This document shows, piece after piece, positions 23,829-34,516 of a stretch of 64,000 nt of DNA (positions are counted from its first letter, which is position 1; each line of letters starts with the position of its first letter). The notes beneath the pieces are model-generated. The model saw nothing but the letters and a program-made list of their open reading frames with translations. It was not told the DNA's origin and made no database searches. A program made the position numbers and the translations under genes. Source of the stretch: Microcoleus sp. bin48.metabat.b7b8b9.023 (GTDB lineage Bacteria > Cyanobacteriota > Cyanobacteriia > Cyanobacteriales > Microcoleaceae); assembly GCF_013299185.1 (NCBI RefSeq), contig NZ_JAAFKG010000034.1, positions 1 to 64,000 on the forward strand. The letters are read 5' to 3'.

Positions 23829-24084
23829 GTGCCAAACAACTCCCTCCCATCGCTACTCCCGGCCGCCGCCACATCCCAGCTCGCTTTAGCCAAGCAACTC
23901 ACCCAACAGCCAAAATTTTCTGAGAAACTTTATAATTTTGGGACGAGCTTTACCAAAATTTCACAAAAATTGACAAAAAAAATATATAAATTTTGATGAA
24001 AGCTAATATTTGCAAGTCTTCCAGTCAATTTGAGACACTTAGCGATACCAATAGATGTAGTAGCTTGTAAATCTATACTGAGTA

Positions 24085-24505
24085 AAAATCTGGCTGTGAC
24101 AGGTCACCAACCCCAGCTATCAAGGCATGGGGCTTGAAATCGGACTACGCACCTTCACAAATTCAGGACTAAACCAGTGTCTAGCCTACGTCTTTAAGAC
24201 AAACTGAACTGTCACTCCTTGTGGTATCCCCCAAAACGTTAAGAATGCCACCGCAGCGTTTTTAACCACTTTGGCAGTCAGTGGCTAGCGGGAAATATAC
24301 ACCTAGAAATAGGGCTTACCGTAACTTTTCGGTAGCAAACACTATGCGTACAGGGTCGCAAAATTTGAAACGGTAATTGTCCCGTTGAAAGTGCAACACT
24401 TTCATCACACCGAACTCTTGCGACTCGCCCGGCGGTAGTAACAACAAATGTAAAGCCGTCCTAAAAGGACGGGGTTTCAAACCCATTTTTCTGATGAAAA
24501 TATTC
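24085..24505 (+). ncRNA. Candidate orphan HEARO / omega-RNA element
   Basis: A compact stretch rich in paired arms: CCCC...GGGG around 24121; GTTAA...TTAAC at about 24239-24273; a long-range pair GGGTCGCAA/TTGCGACTC enclosing AACGG...CCGTT and the perfect hairpin GAAAGTG-CAA-CACTTTC; then CCGTCCT-AAA-AGGACGG and GGGTTT-C-AAACCC just before TTTTTCTGATGA. This multi-branched layout and its 3' hairpins resemble HEARO RNAs, the omega-RNAs of IscB-type nucleases, which also occur as stand-alone copies in cyanobacteria. No IscB reading frame follows. Structure is seen in the sequence; the family name is from memory of the class and needs a covariance-model search. Confidence 0.55.
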
Positions 24506-24726
24506 TGCCACTAGAGTATCAGTGAAAACTCTTAGAACAAGCACTCATTGACTCAAAAACACACCTAAGTGATATCAGTCTCTAGAGTCACTGGTGTAGA
24601 GCCTGTTTGGTCGGTTTGACGATCGCCCTTAATATCCGAGGGTCGCGATCGTCTATTCCCGTCATGGCAAGATACAAGCTAGGATTTAGCACCTTACTAA
24701 CTAACAATACTGGAGGAATCAGGGTT

Positions 24727-25527
24727 ATGGCTACCTTAACGCTAGTCAAAAAAACATCTTTTACAGTCGCCAGCTTGGCAACCACAATCTTGCTCAGCAT
24801 CTGTACGCCCGCCCGAGCTTTCATGTTTGGCACCAGCGGCATCCAGTTCGATCGAGATACCAATATCAACTTTACATTCGACCAATCTCACGGCGCTTAC
24901 CAGTCTAGCTTGTGGGTAGCCCAAGCTCAGACAGGAGTCAATGGCTACAGCAACATCACCCGACTGTTTTACGAGTTCAAACCCTCAGATAACGGAAGCG
25001 CCGATGAATGGAAAGGAACTTTCGGCAACTCAGTCAGCTCGAACAACGGCTCCCCAACTCAAACCTTCACCTTTTTGCAGGATCAAGTTTATGCCCTGCT
25101 GCTGTGGAGCGACAGCGGTAGTGGCAAACAATTCGAGCAGTACGCCTCCAGCAGCACCTTCATGAACAGCCCCGAATGGTTTGCCGCCAACACCCAGTTT
25201 CGCAGAGATGACTGTGTGGCGGCCGGATGCCAGCAAGCCGTCTTTGGCGACTTTGAACTCAACCCCCGCTCCCCCGACTCATTTACAAGTATCAACGGCG
25301 GTAAAGGCCCAGAACAATATTCATCCCTCACAATGGCCCAACTGGTTCAGGGTACAAAAATTTCCTTCGACGATGCCGGAGATGGAAACGATCGCGACTT
25401 CCAAGACTTCACCGTCTCCGCCGAGCTAGCACCCGAGCCTGTGACAGTGTTCGGCACCATGCTGGGGATCGGGGCTTTGGCGGCGGCTCGCGGAAAAAAA
25501 AAGCGACAGCAGCAACAAAAAAAATGA
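24727..25527 (+). CDS. PEP-CTERM sorting-domain exported protein
   Basis: 266 residues when started at the ATG at 24727, which has TGGAGGAATC about 8 bases upstream. An in-frame start 120 bases earlier lacks a site and would bury the signal peptide. Signal peptide: KK then VASLATTILLSICTPARA. The mature part is a secreted, Ser/Asn/Gly-rich domain with a few cysteines (DDCVAAGC). The C-terminus is a PEP-CTERM signal: PEP at PEPVTVFG, a short hydrophobic helix and a basic tail GKKKRQQQQKK. Such proteins are processed by a PEP-CTERM-specific exosortase and are linked to extracellular matrix; no exosortase lies in the window. The AELAPEP lead-in is typical. Function otherwise unknown. Monocistronic. 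Confidence 0.85.
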   Translation: MATLTLVKKTSFTVASLATTILLSICTPARAFMFGTSGIQFDRDTNINFTFDQSHGAYQSSLWVAQAQTGVNGYSNITRLFYEFKPSDNGSADEWKGTFGNSVSSNNGSPTQTFTFLQDQVYALLLWSDSGSGKQFEQYASSSTFMNSPEWFAANTQFRRDDCVAAGCQQAVFGDFELNPRSPDSFTSINGGKGPEQYSSLTMAQLVQGTKISFDDAGDGNDRDFQDFTVSAELAPEPVTVFGTMLGIGALAAARGKKKRQQQQKK

Positions 25528-25605
25528 CTCTTAAGCATCCCCATACAAATCTAAATAGTGAGTCTGTTCAGTGGTACTCTGAGAAATAGCATTTCTAAAT
25601 GTTAA

Positions 25606-27111
<1,506 letters not shown>

Positions 27112-27117
27112 TTTTAG

Positions 27118-27275
27118 TCAGTTGACAGTTGACAGTTGACAGTTGACAGTTGTCATTAGTCAGCAGTCATTAGTTAATAGCTAATGACTGCTGACTAATG
27201 ACGAATAACTAACAACTAATAACTAACAACTAATGACTAACAACTAATGACTAATGACTGCTGACTAATGACTAA
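27118..27275. repeat. Heptamer and TAATGACTGCTGAC repeats between atpD and atpC
   Basis: About five copies of GTTGACA (reverse orientation of TCAACTG) run into alternating AACTAATGACTAACAACTAATG and TGACTGCTGACTAATGAC units, with an inverted pair GTCATTAGT/ACTAATGAC. The repeats fill essentially the whole 173-base intercistronic space. Confidence 0.85.
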
Positions 27276-27284
27276 GGACAATTT

Positions 27285-27692
27285 ATGACATTAACTGTGC
27301 GCGTAGTGGCCCCAGACAAAACTGTTTGGGATTCTAATGCTGAAGAAGTAATTCTGCCAAGCACGACAGGCCAATTGGGTATCTTGACCGGTCACGCTCC
27401 GATGTTGACTGCTTTGGATACCGGAGTGATGCGCGTCCGTCCTGGTAAGGAATGGGTGTCTATTGCTCTGATGGGCGGCTTTGCAGAAATCCAAGAAAAC
27501 CAAGTAACTATCCTTGTCAACGGCGCTGAAAAAGGCGAAACGATTGATAAAGAAGCTGCTCGTACTGCTTACACCGAAGCAGAAGCTCGTTTGGAAAGCT
27601 CTGCTAGTGGCACTTTGCAAGAGCAAATTCAAGCTAAGCAAGCAATCAAACGTGCGAGAGCTCGTTTTCAAGCGGCCGGCGGCACGATTTAG
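27285..27692 (+). CDS. atpC: F1F0 ATP synthase subunit epsilon
   Basis: Central-stalk subunit that couples rotation and inhibits ATP hydrolysis. 135 residues. The N-terminal beta-sandwich begins [30 protein letters not shown] (given here only as a landmark over residues 1-30), with [19 protein letters not shown]; the C-terminal helical hairpin is Ala/Glu/Lys rich ([12 protein letters not shown]...[12 protein letters not shown]). Length and domain layout fit the family. AAGGA sits 10 bases before the ATG. It follows atpD in the same direction across a repeat-filled spacer. Confidence 0.97.
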   Translation: MTLTVRVVAPDKTVWDSNAEEVILPSTTGQLGILTGHAPMLTALDTGVMRVRPGKEWVSIALMGGFAEIQENQVTILVNGAEKGETIDKEAARTAYTEAEARLESSASGTLQEQIQAKQAIKRARARFQAAGGTI

Positions 27693-27749
27693 TCCTCAGG
27701 GTAGGGACACGGTGCTTTTGTATCTCTGGTTGGTATCCAAGTCTAGATC

Positions 27750-27835
27750 CCCCCTAACCCCCCTTCTTAAGGGGGGGGACAAGAGTATTCAAAGTCCCCC
27801 TTCTTAAGGGGGATTTAGGGGGATCTAGACTCAGG
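27750..27835. repeat. C/G-tract palindromic repeat after atpC
   Basis: GATCCCCCCTAACCCCCCTT, then AAGGGGGGGGACAAGAG, then TCCCCCTTCTTAAGGGGGAT and TTAGGGGGATCTAGAC: an extended imperfect palindrome beginning and ending with the complementary GTCTAGATCCCCC. It could act as a terminator for atpC, but it belongs to the same family as the ligA insert. Confidence 0.85.
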
Positions 27836-27909
27836 GATCAACGAGATTTCTTAAGGGTTTTAGACGATTGTTGAGACCAATCAACATTGTTGTGTTCCTA
27901 GTGTGAGTG

Positions 27910-28209
27910 CTAAACCCCGGCCTCGGACAATAGAAATTGCATTGTTTCCCAAGATAGCCCTTGCTCGATATAGCGGGGGTTATTTGGATTGTAGGGACTA
28001 TAGAGCCGATCGACACTGACAATCTTTGCTGTCTCCGGCAAAACTGGCACTTCTGGATCGCTCGCGGTCGATCGCACCAGGGAGCTAGAAAACCCTTTAA
28101 AAATAGCAATTTCGTCGAATTCGCCGTCAATTTCGGCCTTCACGATTAACACTTCGTGCGATCGGGCGATCGTGTATTGTTCCAAGCGGCGAGCAATAGA
28201 GTCAGCCAT
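27910..28209 (-). CDS. Small conserved cyanobacterial protein (DUF7734-like)
   Basis: 99 residues from the ATG at 28209. The reading frame continues 55 codons further upstream, but that stretch overlaps the edge of the tnpB element and lacks family features, so the shorter start is chosen. The protein starts MADSIARRLEQYTIARSHEV and contains DEIAIFKGFSSSL, VPVLPETAKI, DRLYSPYNPNNPRYIEQGL. I recall this pattern from a small family shared by cyanobacteria and chloroplast-targeted plant proteins (DUF7734); the name is moderately certain, the function unknown. No membrane segment. It is convergent with atpC and divergent from tnpB, whose insertion probably lies within its upstream region. Confidence 0.7.
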   Translation of the reverse strand: MADSIARRLEQYTIARSHEVLIVKAEIDGEFDEIAIFKGFSSSLVRSTASDPEVPVLPETAKIVSVDRLYSPYNPNNPRYIEQGLSWETMQFLLSEAGV

Positions 28210-28345
28210 AGCAAATATCACCGATAATGCGCGAAGGGAAGCCCCCATCTTTCCAGTATGGGAAGGAACGTCGCGCCAATTAATTAAACGTCCGACAGGA
28301 CATCCGCTTTGACAGTATAATGCACTTAGGTGAGTTTTGATTGGT

Positions 28346-29515
28346 ATGAAACAATTTCTGACGCTAGTTGTCAAGCTTCAAGTAGATATTAATCAGCAGC
28401 AAATGTTGATTGATACAGCTAGTGCTTTTGCGTCAGCTTGTAACTGGATAAATCAAAATGTCAATCCAGGTTTGACTAACAGAAACTCAGTTCAAGCCGT
28501 CTGTTACAAAGAAGTAAAAGAACAGTTTCAATTAACAGCTAATCATGTAGTTAGAGCTTGTGCCAGAATAGCTGCCAATCGTTTAACCGCCAAACACAAA
28601 GGTAAAAAGGTTAAATCTATTCAACCAACGAGCTTTGATTGTGATGCGAGAACTTTTCGTTTCATTGAGTCTAACTGGACGGTTAGTATTAGCACTATTG
28701 GTAAGAGGTTAACTGCACCCATTAGAGCGAGTAGCTACCATCGCGACAAACTGCACGGCCAACAACCTACCTCTGCTCAAATCTGTTTACATCGTGATGG
28801 GGATTGGTACGTTCATCTTCAGCTCAAATCCCAAACGCCAACCCCTCTTGCATCGGCAAGTGTAATTGGGGTTGATTTGGGTAGACGAGATATAGCTGTT
28901 ACAAGCACGGGGAAATCCTGGTCAGGAAAGGAGATTCAAAAAACTAGAGACAAATATAGTCGTGTTAGAACTTCTCTTCAAAAGAAAGCATCTCAAGGCA
29001 CAAGATCAACTAGACGTAGAGCTAGACAGATTTTGAAACGGTTATCGGGACTTGATGTGAAGATACCAAGCATGGCTCACCCACAACATCTCGAAAGCGA
29101 TTATTCAAGAGGCAAAACAAACTCAATCCTTTGTTTCTATCGAAGATTTAACAGGGATTCGCGAACGAACTAACTCGAAACCTAGAAACAAAACTGAAAG
29201 AAGGCGGTCTAATTCTTGGGCTTTTTATCAGTTAAAAACATTTCTTGAATATAAAGGAATTAAGGAAGGAGTATCGGTGGTTACCGTCAACCCAGCCTAT
29301 ACAAGCCAAAGCTGCCATTGTTGGCAAGCATATCGGTGTCAGAACCCAGAAGCAATTTAAGTGCAGCAATCAAGCCTGTGGCCCGATTGGAGGCGCCGAT
29401 GTTAATGGCTCAAAGATGATTGCTTTAGTGGGGCTGAGTGTAAACCAGCCCAGAGGTTCTCAGTTGTTGGCTTGCACGATAACTGAATGGCTACCAAAAG
29501 CCCTCGCCTTCTAGG
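28346..29515 (+). pseudogene. tnpB: TnpB (IS200/IS605, IS1341-type), two frameshifts
   Basis: RNA-guided nuclease gene of an IS605-family element, ancestor type of Cas12. The first frame (ATG 28346 to 29173) holds the N-terminal part and RuvC-I (VIGVDLGRRDIAV). Between about 29050 and 29067 homology moves to the +1 frame, which carries QAWLTHNISKAII, RuvC-II glutamate in SFVSIEDLTG and TERRRSNSWAFYQLK. At about 29320-29330 it shifts again to the frame with KHIGVRTQKQFKCS, the second half of the zinc finger and RuvC-III ADVNG, ending at 29515. All catalytic residues are still present but split across frames, so the decay is recent and the protein inactive. No tnpA transposase is adjacent. Confidence 0.9.
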
Positions 29516-29540
29516 CGTGGGGTAGTTTACTTTCCTGAAA
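29488..29540 (+). other. Right end of the tnpB element (hairpin)
   Basis: CCTCGCCTTCTAGGCGTGGGGTAG spans the tnpB stop and can fold as CTCGCC-TTCT-AGGCGTGGG. This is the position where IS605-family right ends carry the hairpin and the guide-RNA scaffold. The exact end was not determined. Confidence 0.55.
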
Positions 29541-29708
29541 TCTGCTATAATATAGCTTAATTTTGCCGCTCATTTCAGAGACGGCCAGCCAAAATTTTCT
29601 ATTTAATTAGACCGTTTTTAACACCTGGAAATCAGCGGACATAACATAAGTCCTGTCAAAAAGATCTCGAAGATATTACTCCTGCAAAACCTACTTCGAC
29701 GATATTTT

Positions 29709-30764
29709 ATGAGCCACAAAAATCCGAGGTTTCAATTATCGTTTTTGATTCAAAATATTAAACAGCATTTGGCTTGGAAATATTCGCTGCTATTTATACT
29801 ATTTTTTTGCTTGAGTTTAACTGTAGCAAGTTGCAACTCCGATCTGATAAATAGCTTTACAGAAAAAAAAACGAACTCATTCTCAAACTTAACAAAAATA
29901 GTAAGAATCGGCCATCAGCCTTTCGGAGCGCTGTTTTATCTCAAAGCTAAAGGATCTTTGGAAACCCGTTTAGCAAAAATGGGATGGTCTGTAGAATGGA
30001 CGGAATTTGTCACAGGGCCACCAATTTTAAAAGCAATAGGACAAGGAAAAATCGATCTGGGTTATGCAGGAGTTACGCCGCCAATTTTTGCCCAATCAGA
30101 GGGCATACCTTTCGTTTATATTGCTAATGATTCAGCTTTACCGGGCAGCATTGGCATCATAGTTCCTGAAAATTCTCCTATTAGGACTCTCGCAGATCTT
30201 AAAGGCAAGAAAATAGCAGCCACTCGGAAAACATCAGCTCACTATTTGTTAATTCGGGCGTTAACTCAAGGCGGATTGAAGTTAAAAGATGTCGAATTAG
30301 TCGATTTGTCTCCGCCAAAAGCTCAGGAAGCATTTCTGAGAGGCGAAGTTGATGCTTGGGCGGTTTGGCAGCCGTTTTTAGCTAAGTTACAGGAAACTAT
30401 GCCTGCTCATTTCCTGACTGATAGCGAGCAACTGATCAATGACAGAAACTTTTATTTGGCAAGTCGCTCTTTTGCTAGCAACTTTCCCGATATTGTTAAA
30501 ACAGTCATGGGAGAAACGCGACAGATGGCTAATTGGATAACTAAAAATCCCGAGCGAGCAGTAGAATTTATCACCGCTCGAACCGGAATGAAAAAAACCA
30601 CAGCTAGAAGTTTAACTAAAAGCCGTACCTACGATTTGTTACCAATTCAAGACAGGGCAGTTGAAGAACAACAACGCATTGCTGAAATTTTCTTTAGGTT
30701 GGGACTCCTGCCGGATCGAATTTGGATTGAAGATCGGATCTGGAAACAAAAATTAGATTTATAA
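29709..30764 (+). CDS. ABC-type solute-binding lipoprotein (sulfonate/nitrate type)
   Basis: 351 residues. A lipoprotein signal peptide (LLFILFFCLSLTVASC, lipobox Cys at about 43) precedes a periplasmic binding protein fold of the SsuA/NrtA/TauA type: VRIGHQPFGALFYLKAKG, the FVTGPPILKAIGQGKIDLGYAG hinge region, IPFVYIAND, LADLKGKKIAATRKTSAHYLL and GEVDAWAVWQPF. Such proteins bind aliphatic sulfonates, nitrate, taurine or related compounds. No permease or ATPase gene is adjacent. Instead a sensor kinase-cyclase gene follows 118 bases downstream in the same direction, so a role as the ligand-binding partner of a signalling receptor is possible (inference). Ligand unknown. Confidence 0.88.
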   Translation: MSHKNPRFQLSFLIQNIKQHLAWKYSLLFILFFCLSLTVASCNSDLINSFTEKKTNSFSNLTKIVRIGHQPFGALFYLKAKGSLETRLAKMGWSVEWTEFVTGPPILKAIGQGKIDLGYAGVTPPIFAQSEGIPFVYIANDSALPGSIGIIVPENSPIRTLADLKGKKIAATRKTSAHYLLIRALTQGGLKLKDVELVDLSPPKAQEAFLRGEVDAWAVWQPFLAKLQETMPAHFLTDSEQLINDRNFYLASRSFASNFPDIVKTVMGETRQMANWITKNPERAVEFITARTGMKKTTARSLTKSRTYDLLPIQDRAVEEQQRIAEIFFRLGLLPDRIWIEDRIWKQKLDL

Positions 30765-30882
30765 AACCACAAGTTAGCCAAAGGTAACGATAAATTAAAG
30801 GTGGCGATTGTAGCGACGCTACGAAAAATGAAATTAGGTGTATTCTAGAGAGAGAGTTAAAACTGTTAAGTAGCAGAATCAA

Positions 30883-33800
30883 ATGTCCTCAATTGCCAAT
30901 CAACTGCGTTATGGTTTTGTCTCGATTGTTGTGGCAAGCGTATTGATGGCAGGGAGTACGTTAGCTTACCTCAGCTTTCGGGGACAAATAGAACAGACAA
31001 AACAGTTTCAGTACGAGCGATCGCAAGCTGCGGCTGCCCAAATTAGCGCTTATCTGGATAACTTGCAGCGCCAACTCAATTATTTGTCAGAATTGCGTGG
31101 CTTAACAGAATTCAATGCTGAAACTCAGCGCAGCATTCTTGAAGGATTAATCAATAGCAATAGCGCCTACGAAGTGGTGGGAATTTTAAACAATAACGGT
31201 CAAGTCGTACAAGTAATGTCGCCTTACGAATCATACTCTACATCTAGCTTGAGTTTAGCAGGTATTTCGGGAGATTCGCCTCTATTTTGGGAGACGTTTC
31301 GACAGGCTCAAAATTATGTGAGTTCAGTAGATGTCGATATGAAGACAACGGTTAATGTTGTTAATTTGTCCGTGCCTATTCGCGACAGTAAAAATAAAAT
31401 TGCTGGAGTATTATTTGCGAGAGTAAGTCTAAACTTTTTAATTCAAATTGCAGCCCGATCGCAAGTTGGAAAAACTGGATACAGCTATGTTATCGACAAC
31501 CGCTCGGTGCTGATTTCGGAAACAGGAAACAAGGTTAATCCGTATTTACTCGGAGATTTGAAAGGGCGATCGTTTGTGGGAGAGTTATCGAAATTAGCTT
31601 TAGCTTCGGGGATGCAATCTCCGCTGGTTTATCGAGGCTGGCGCGGGGAGGAAGTCATGGGCACGGGTGCGATCGTCCGCAGGGTACAGTGGATGGTGGT
31701 TGTAGAGCTACCTACAGCCGAAGCTTACGCTCCCGTGCGATCGCTCATCTACGTCATGGGTGCAGTTACCACCGTCAGCGCCCTCGCCGCCGTGGGCTTG
31801 GGAGTCGCTTTTGCGCGATCGCTCACAAATCCTTTAAAATCTCTAACATCCGCAGCTACTGAAATGACTAGCGGCATATTGGAAACTCGGGTAAATATTG
31901 TCGCATCTAACGAACTAGGAAAATTAGCTAATGCCTTCAACAGCATGGCCGGTCAATTGGAAGTATCTTTCACAAAATTAGAGCATCAAAATGCTCAATT
32001 GCAGCGACTTGACAAACTCAAAGACGAATTTTTAGCCAATACTTCTCACGAACTCCGCACCCCACTGAACGGCATTATCGGTTTAACAGAATCTTTGATC
32101 GATGGTGCTACAGGACAATTACCAGCACTGACTATTTCCAATCTAGAAATTATTGCATCTAGTGGCAGAAGACTGTCAAATCTCATCAACGACATTCTCG
32201 ATTTCTCCAAGCTGAGACACAAAAATATTGAACTACAAATCAAGCCCGTCGGCATTCGAGAAATTGTCGATATCGTAGTAACTCTTTCTCAACCTCTAAT
32301 TGGCACAAAAAACTTGCAGTTGATTAATTCAGTCACTCCCGACATTCCCCTGGTGGATGCCGACGAAAATCGGGTGCAACAAATTCTTTACAACTTGATC
32401 GGCAATGCGATTAAATTTACCGACAATGGTACTGTAGAAATTTCGGCGAATGCGATCGGCTTGGAATCGCCGCAGTTGGCAAAAAAAGAAAGTTCAGTAA
32501 CGAGCCAGCTTCTATCTTTAATTGTGAGGTCAAAACTGCAAATTACCGTATCCGATACGGGAATTGGCATTGCTGAAGATAAGTTAGAACGAATTTTTGA
32601 ATCCTTTGAACAAGCAGACGGCTCCACTGCTAGAGAACACGGAGGAACTGGTTTAGGTTTGGCAGTTACAAAGCAGTTAGTCGAGCTGCACGGTGGCGAA
32701 ATTCAAGTATCTTCAGAACTCGGTGTTGGTTCCCAGTTTACCTTTAGTTTGCCAATTTCTAAAAATCAATATCTCGATGACAAGCAGTTGCCAGCAACTG
32801 CTCGACATTCTTTAGTTTCGAGAACAGAAGAGCGCAAGTTGATAATTAATGAAGCTGCTCCACCAAGTTTTAACAATAACAGTTCTAGTGCTACTAAGCT
32901 CCCCTTAGATAATAAAAAAGTAAAAATTTTGATTGTAGATGACGAACCTGTAAATATTCAGGTATTAACTAACAATCTACTTCTTGAAAATTATACAATC
33001 GCCGAAGCTAGCAGCGGTAGAGAAGCTTTAGCTCTTCTCGACAGAGGCTACAAACCCGATCTAATATTGCTAGATATCATGATGCCACGGATGACTGGTT
33101 ACGAAGTTTGCGATAAAGTCAGGGAGAAATTCACGGCTAGCGAATTGCCAATCGTCATGCTAACCGCCAAAAATCAAGTATCTGACTTAGTCCAAGGTTT
33201 CAATGCAGGAGCCAATGATTTTTTAACTAAACCTTTTCTCAAAAATGAATTGCTAGCTAGAATCAAAACTCACATCCGTCTCACAAAAATCAATGCAGCT
33301 TATGGTAGATTTGTGCCTCACGACTTTCTGCGATTTTTGGGACACGAAAGTATTGTTGATGTTCAACTAGGCGATCAAATCCAGAAAGAAATGACAGTTT
33401 TATTTTCTGATATTCGCTCCTTTACAACTATCTCCGAAGCTATGACTCCCCAAGAAAATTTTAATTTTCTCAACAGCTACCTAAGTCGAGTCAGTCCGGT
33501 AATTCGCGATCACAAAGGTTTCATTGATAAATATATTGGCGATGCGATTATGGCACTATTTCCTGAGTCGGCAGATGATGCTGTTCGCGCGGCAGTGGAA
33601 ATGCAAAAACAAGTTATTCTTTTCAACGATCGCCGACAAACAAGGGATTACGCACCAATTACGATCGGTATTGGTTTGCACGCGGGCACTTTAATGCTGG
33701 GTACGATTGGCGAAGAAGAACGGATGGAGAGTACCGTGATTGCTGATGCGGTGAATCTCGCGTCTCGTTTGGAAGGATTGACTAAGGTTTACGGCTCTGG

Positions 33801-34158
33801 AATTCTCGTTACTGAATCAATTTTAGAGCGTTTGGGCGATCGATCGCAATATCTGTGCCGATTTGTCGATCGAGTCACAGTAAAAGGGAAAACATCTGCC
33901 GTGTCGGTGTTTGAAATTTATGATGCAGAAACAGAACAAAGCATTCAGCTAAAACAGGAAACTGCTGCTGCATTTCAACAAGGTATACAGCTTTATGTCG
34001 AGCAAAATTTTCCTAAAGCGCAAAAAATCTTTAAGAATATTTGCGAAACAAATCCTCAAGATAAGTTGGCAGCAATCTACTACCAGCGCTCTCTGAAACA
34101 TCAAATGTATGGAGTTCCAGAAGGATGGTCGGGGATAGAATGTTTGGATGAAAAGTAG
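30883..34158 (+). CDS. Hybrid histidine kinase - receiver - nucleotide cyclase 1
   Basis: 1091 residues, membrane-bound. Order: N-terminal TM helix (residues about 12-30), extracellular Cache-like sensor (30-285), second TM (YVMGAVTTVSALAAVGLGVAFA), HAMP, histidine kinase with phospho-acceptor His389 in [12 protein letters not shown], ATPase N-box [23 protein letters not shown] and GGTGLGLA, receiver domain with Asp731 in LILLDIMMP, class III cyclase domain with metal-binding Asp843 (FSDIRSF) and Asp887 (GDAIMALFP), and a C-terminal TPR-like helical tail ending in YGVPEGWSG. It probably senses an external signal and makes cAMP under phosphorelay control. Follows the solute-binding protein. 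First of three paralogues in 14 kb. Confidence 0.93.
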   Translation: MSSIANQLRYGFVSIVVASVLMAGSTLAYLSFRGQIEQTKQFQYERSQAAAAQISAYLDNLQRQLNYLSELRGLTEFNAETQRSILEGLINSNSAYEVVGILNNNGQVVQVMSPYESYSTSSLSLAGISGDSPLFWETFRQAQNYVSSVDVDMKTTVNVVNLSVPIRDSKNKIAGVLFARVSLNFLIQIAARSQVGKTGYSYVIDNRSVLISETGNKVNPYLLGDLKGRSFVGELSKLALASGMQSPLVYRGWRGEEVMGTGAIVRRVQWMVVVELPTAEAYAPVRSLIYVMGAVTTVSALAAVGLGVAFARSLTNPLKSLTSAATEMTSGILETRVNIVASNELGKLANAFNSMAGQLEVSFTKLEHQNAQLQRLDKLKDEFLANTSHELRTPLNGIIGLTESLIDGATGQLPALTISNLEIIASSGRRLSNLINDILDFSKLRHKNIELQIKPVGIREIVDIVVTLSQPLIGTKNLQLINSVTPDIPLVDADENRVQQILYNLIGNAIKFTDNGTVEISANAIGLESPQLAKKESSVTSQLLSLIVRSKLQITVSDTGIGIAEDKLERIFESFEQADGSTAREHGGTGLGLAVTKQLVELHGGEIQVSSELGVGSQFTFSLPISKNQYLDDKQLPATARHSLVSRTEERKLIINEAAPPSFNNNSSSATKLPLDNKKVKILIVDDEPVNIQVLTNNLLLENYTIAEASSGREALALLDRGYKPDLILLDIMMPRMTGYEVCDKVREKFTASELPIVMLTAKNQVSDLVQGFNAGANDFLTKPFLKNELLARIKTHIRLTKINAAYGRFVPHDFLRFLGHESIVDVQLGDQIQKEMTVLFSDIRSFTTISEAMTPQENFNFLNSYLSRVSPVIRDHKGFIDKYIGDAIMALFPESADDAVRAAVEMQKQVILFNDRRQTRDYAPITIGIGLHAGTLMLGTIGEEERMESTVIADAVNLASRLEGLTKVYGSGILVTESILERLGDRSQYLCRFVDRVTVKGKTSAVSVFEIYDAETEQSIQLKQETAAAFQQGIQLYVEQNFPKAQKIFKNICETNPQDKLAAIYYQRSLKHQMYGVPEGWSGIECLDEK

Positions 34159-34516
34159 TAAAAGTAGCATCAATCTGAAGTCAGAAATTTTCAGGTCTTT
34201 ATCGATTTTTCTGGAGCTAGTCTCAGTCATAATATATTCATACCGAAGCCTGAAGACCCAAAATGGGGAATTTCCCCGAAAATCCGCTGTAGAGTTCGCT
34301 AGGTTTGACTTCATAATCGAATATAATGCGTAAAGCTATGCGAAAAAAAACCTGGTTTCTATAAAAAATCTCAGGTTTGACAGCGATTCAGGAAACAACC
34401 TAGAATCAGGCTGTTATTGTGTAACTTTTGTTCAACTACAACAAGGTTTACAATACTTAACAGCGGTGTAGCTTCCCTCCGACTATAAACCGTGTCTTTT
34501 AATCTAAATTAATGTT
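34159..34516. other. Intergenic region between cyclases 1 and 2
   Basis: 358 bases, A/T-rich, no convincing gene. It contains the imperfect hairpin AAACCTGGTTTCTATAAAAAATCTCAGGTTT at about 34348-34378 (arms AACCTGG/TCAGGTT). A 61-codon frame at 34148-34333 overlaps the end of cyclase 1 and is rejected. Confidence 0.6.

Larger units (their letters stand above)
23380..24726. other. 1.35-kb gene-free interval upstream of the PEP-CTERM gene
   Basis: No supported protein gene. The left part is A/T-rich upstream sequence of CHAT gene 2 and includes a duplicated CTATCAAATATTAA. The middle holds the inverted-repeat element and heptamers. The right part holds the structured RNA candidate and the leader of the PEP-CTERM gene. 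Confidence 0.7.

Noticed and set aside
24085-24505. CRISPR array in the structured region
   Set aside because: There are hairpins but no regularly spaced direct repeats with unique spacers. The tandem arrays elsewhere have no spacer variation, so no CRISPR array is present in the window.
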